Made by a program: the position numbers and the translations under genes. From Planctomycetota bacterium (GTDB taxonomy: Bacteria; Planctomycetota; Planctomycetia; Isosphaerales; Isosphaeraceae): a stretch of 6,713 nt of DNA. The stretch is from assembly GCA_021778575.1 (NCBI GenBank), contig JAJYCH010000273.1:1-6713 (forward strand), read 5' to 3'. Positions 6,375 through 6,713 of this stretch are shown here, piece after piece; the stretch's first letter is position 1; each line of letters opens with the position of its first letter. A model generated the notes under the pieces. That model was not told the origin of the DNA, ran no database searches, and saw only the letters and a list, made by a program, of their open reading frames with translations.

Positions 6375-6470
6375 ACGCTCGAAGCCTGCATTTCATCCAA
6401 GGCCCGACAACCTGGAGGCGAGAACCAGAACGTCTTCAGAACGCCTTCCAGCCATGCGGTCAGAGCCAAA

Positions 6471-6491
6471 CACGAAGAAATCGTGATTTTT
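6471..6491 (+). terminator. Weak hairpin followed by T-run
   Basis: CACGA (6471-6475) and TCGTG (6481-6485) form a 5-bp stem with loop AGAAA, followed by A and five T residues. The stem is short and AT-rich for an intrinsic terminator, and no gene on the + strand clearly ends before it. It would insulate the promoter at 6505 from rightward read-through. Confidence 0.25.
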
Positions 6492-6504
6492 CGGAACTAC
6501 CCCG

Positions 6505-6532
6505 TTGACCTCGGTCGAATTCCCGCTATTAT
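6505..6532 (+). promoter_or_regulatory. Near-consensus sigma70-type promoter, rightward
   Basis: TTGACC (6505-6510) and TATTAT (6527-6532) are separated by 16 bases, each one mismatch from consensus. This is the best promoter match in the window. Start of transcription is expected near 6539-6540. No gene with a good ribosome-binding site begins downstream within the window, so the transcript is either a small RNA or a long leader for a gene beyond 6713. Confidence 0.55.
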
Positions 6533-6538
6533 GACCCT

Positions 6539-6640
6539 TGTCGCCTGTGACGACGCCGACGCGAAATGCAACGGATGAGTCACTTTGGCGGCTAGTTCTT
6601 GAGAGCACGGAAGTGCATGACGACCCTCCTGGGTCGTTTT
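6539..6640 (+). ncRNA. Candidate small RNA or structured leader
   Basis: About 100 bases lie between the expected start of the 6505-6532 promoter and a hairpin plus T-run at 6621-6640. Inside are GTCG/CGAC (6540-6543 and 6551-6554), GTGAC/GTCAC (6547-6551 and 6579-6583), and a hairpin GCAC-GGAA-GTGC (6605-6616) with a GNRA-type tetraloop. TGACGAC occurs twice (6548-6554 and 6618-6624). It does not match 6S, tmRNA, RNase P, SRP or a riboswitch class that I recognise. Assignment as an RNA gene rests only on promoter, hairpins and terminator, so confidence is low. Confidence 0.3.
6621..6640 (+). terminator. Intrinsic terminator-like hairpin
   Basis: CGACCC (6621-6626) and GGGTCG (6631-6636) make a perfect 6-bp stem with loop TCCT, followed directly by four T residues. 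An alternative, mutually exclusive pairing exists between GACGAC (6619-6624) and GTCGTC (6641-6646), so the element could also be a switching attenuator. The T-run is short, so the strength is uncertain. Confidence 0.4.
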
Positions 6641-6669
6641 GTCGTCTACGGTGTGATTCAGAACCATTC

Positions 6670-6709
6670 GGCCGGAGTCTCTCCCTTTTTAGGGTAGGTT
6701 GCTCCGGCC
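6670..6709 (+). repeat. Long inverted repeat with internal hairpin at window end
   Basis: Outer arms GGCCGGAG (6670-6677) and CTCCGGCC (6702-6709) are perfect and GC-rich. Between them CCCT (6683-6686) and AGGG (6691-6694) form a second small stem around four T residues. The arrangement could be a strong bidirectional terminator-like structure, a leader hairpin or a REP-like repeat. The window ends four bases later, so its context is unknown. Confidence 0.45.
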
Positions 6710-6713
6710 GGCC

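Larger units (their letters stand above)
6129..6713. other. Long non-coding, signal-rich region upstream of the wHTH operon
   Basis: No frame here shows a recognisable domain or a well-placed ribosome-binding site. The open frames that cross it are low-complexity (Arg/Ser/Pro-rich) and look accidental. It contains the leader and presumably the promoter of the leftward wHTH operon, a leader hairpin (6166-6198), a compound palindrome (6349-6374), a small hairpin with T-run (6471-6491), a rightward promoter (6505-6532) and several hairpins to the window end. A clear leftward -35/-10 pair was not found. The coding capacity to the right is cut by the window edge. Confidence 0.6.

Noticed and set aside
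6127..6486. 119-codon + strand open frame in the right-hand non-coding region
   Set aside because: No ribosome-binding site, no domain, low-complexity composition, and it crosses the leader hairpin and compound palindrome.
6617..6697. Possible 26-residue peptide starting at ATG 6617
   Set aside because: No Shine-Dalgarno sequence, and its codons coincide with hairpin arms that explain the sequence better; cannot be supported as a gene.
6539..6713. Known structured RNA such as a riboswitch, 6S, tmRNA, SRP or RNase P RNA
   Set aside because: The diagnostic conserved words of these families were looked for and not seen; only generic hairpins are present.
1..6713. CRISPR array, tRNA, rRNA or insertion sequence
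   Set aside because: No regularly spaced repeats, no tRNA-like cloverleaf with a GTTC-type T-arm, no transposase motif and no terminal inverted repeats with target duplications were found by eye.

Overview
The window is GC-rich and gene-dense, with genes on both strands in short transcription units. It looks like a chromosomal segment of a free-living high-GC bacterium. Planctomycetota (Isosphaera/Gemmata-like) is my best guess, from an isolated trpC outside any trp operon and the general protein style. This is inference, with no rRNA or marker search behind it.

Left part (1-1845, + strand): the 3' end of an alpha/beta-hydrolase (esterase/dienelactone-hydrolase type) with a long helical C-terminal extension, then a complete stand-alone trpC (indole-3-glycerol phosphate synthase). 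A nested stem-loop lies just before trpC. Middle left (1863-3040, - strand): a two-gene operon of a dolichol-phosphate-mannosyltransferase/ArnC-like family 2 glycosyltransferase and a 98-residue LAB_N-family three-helix membrane protein. The two are joined by a TGATG stop/start, suggesting lipid-linked sugar transfer at the membrane.

Right part (3041-6713): a divergent intergenic region, then a ParB-like domain fused to an amino-DNA methyltransferase (+). It runs tail to tail, with overlapping stop codons, into a two-gene operon on the - strand. That operon encodes two paralogous winged-helix proteins: a 99-residue wHTH-only protein, then a 344-residue wHTH protein with a replication-initiator/DnaD-like C-terminal half. 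DNA-binding methylase plus initiator-like proteins is a combination typical of plasmid, phage or integrative-element accessory modules, but no integrase, transposase, nuclease or att site is visible here.

The last 585 bases hold no convincing gene but are rich in signals. There is a hairpin in the leader of the wHTH operon, a compound palindrome resembling an operator (6349-6374), and a near-consensus sigma70-type promoter (6505-6532). The promoter is followed by several hairpins and a possible intrinsic terminator, so a small RNA or structured leader may start here. This tail and the wHTH/methylase module are the parts most worth a second look.
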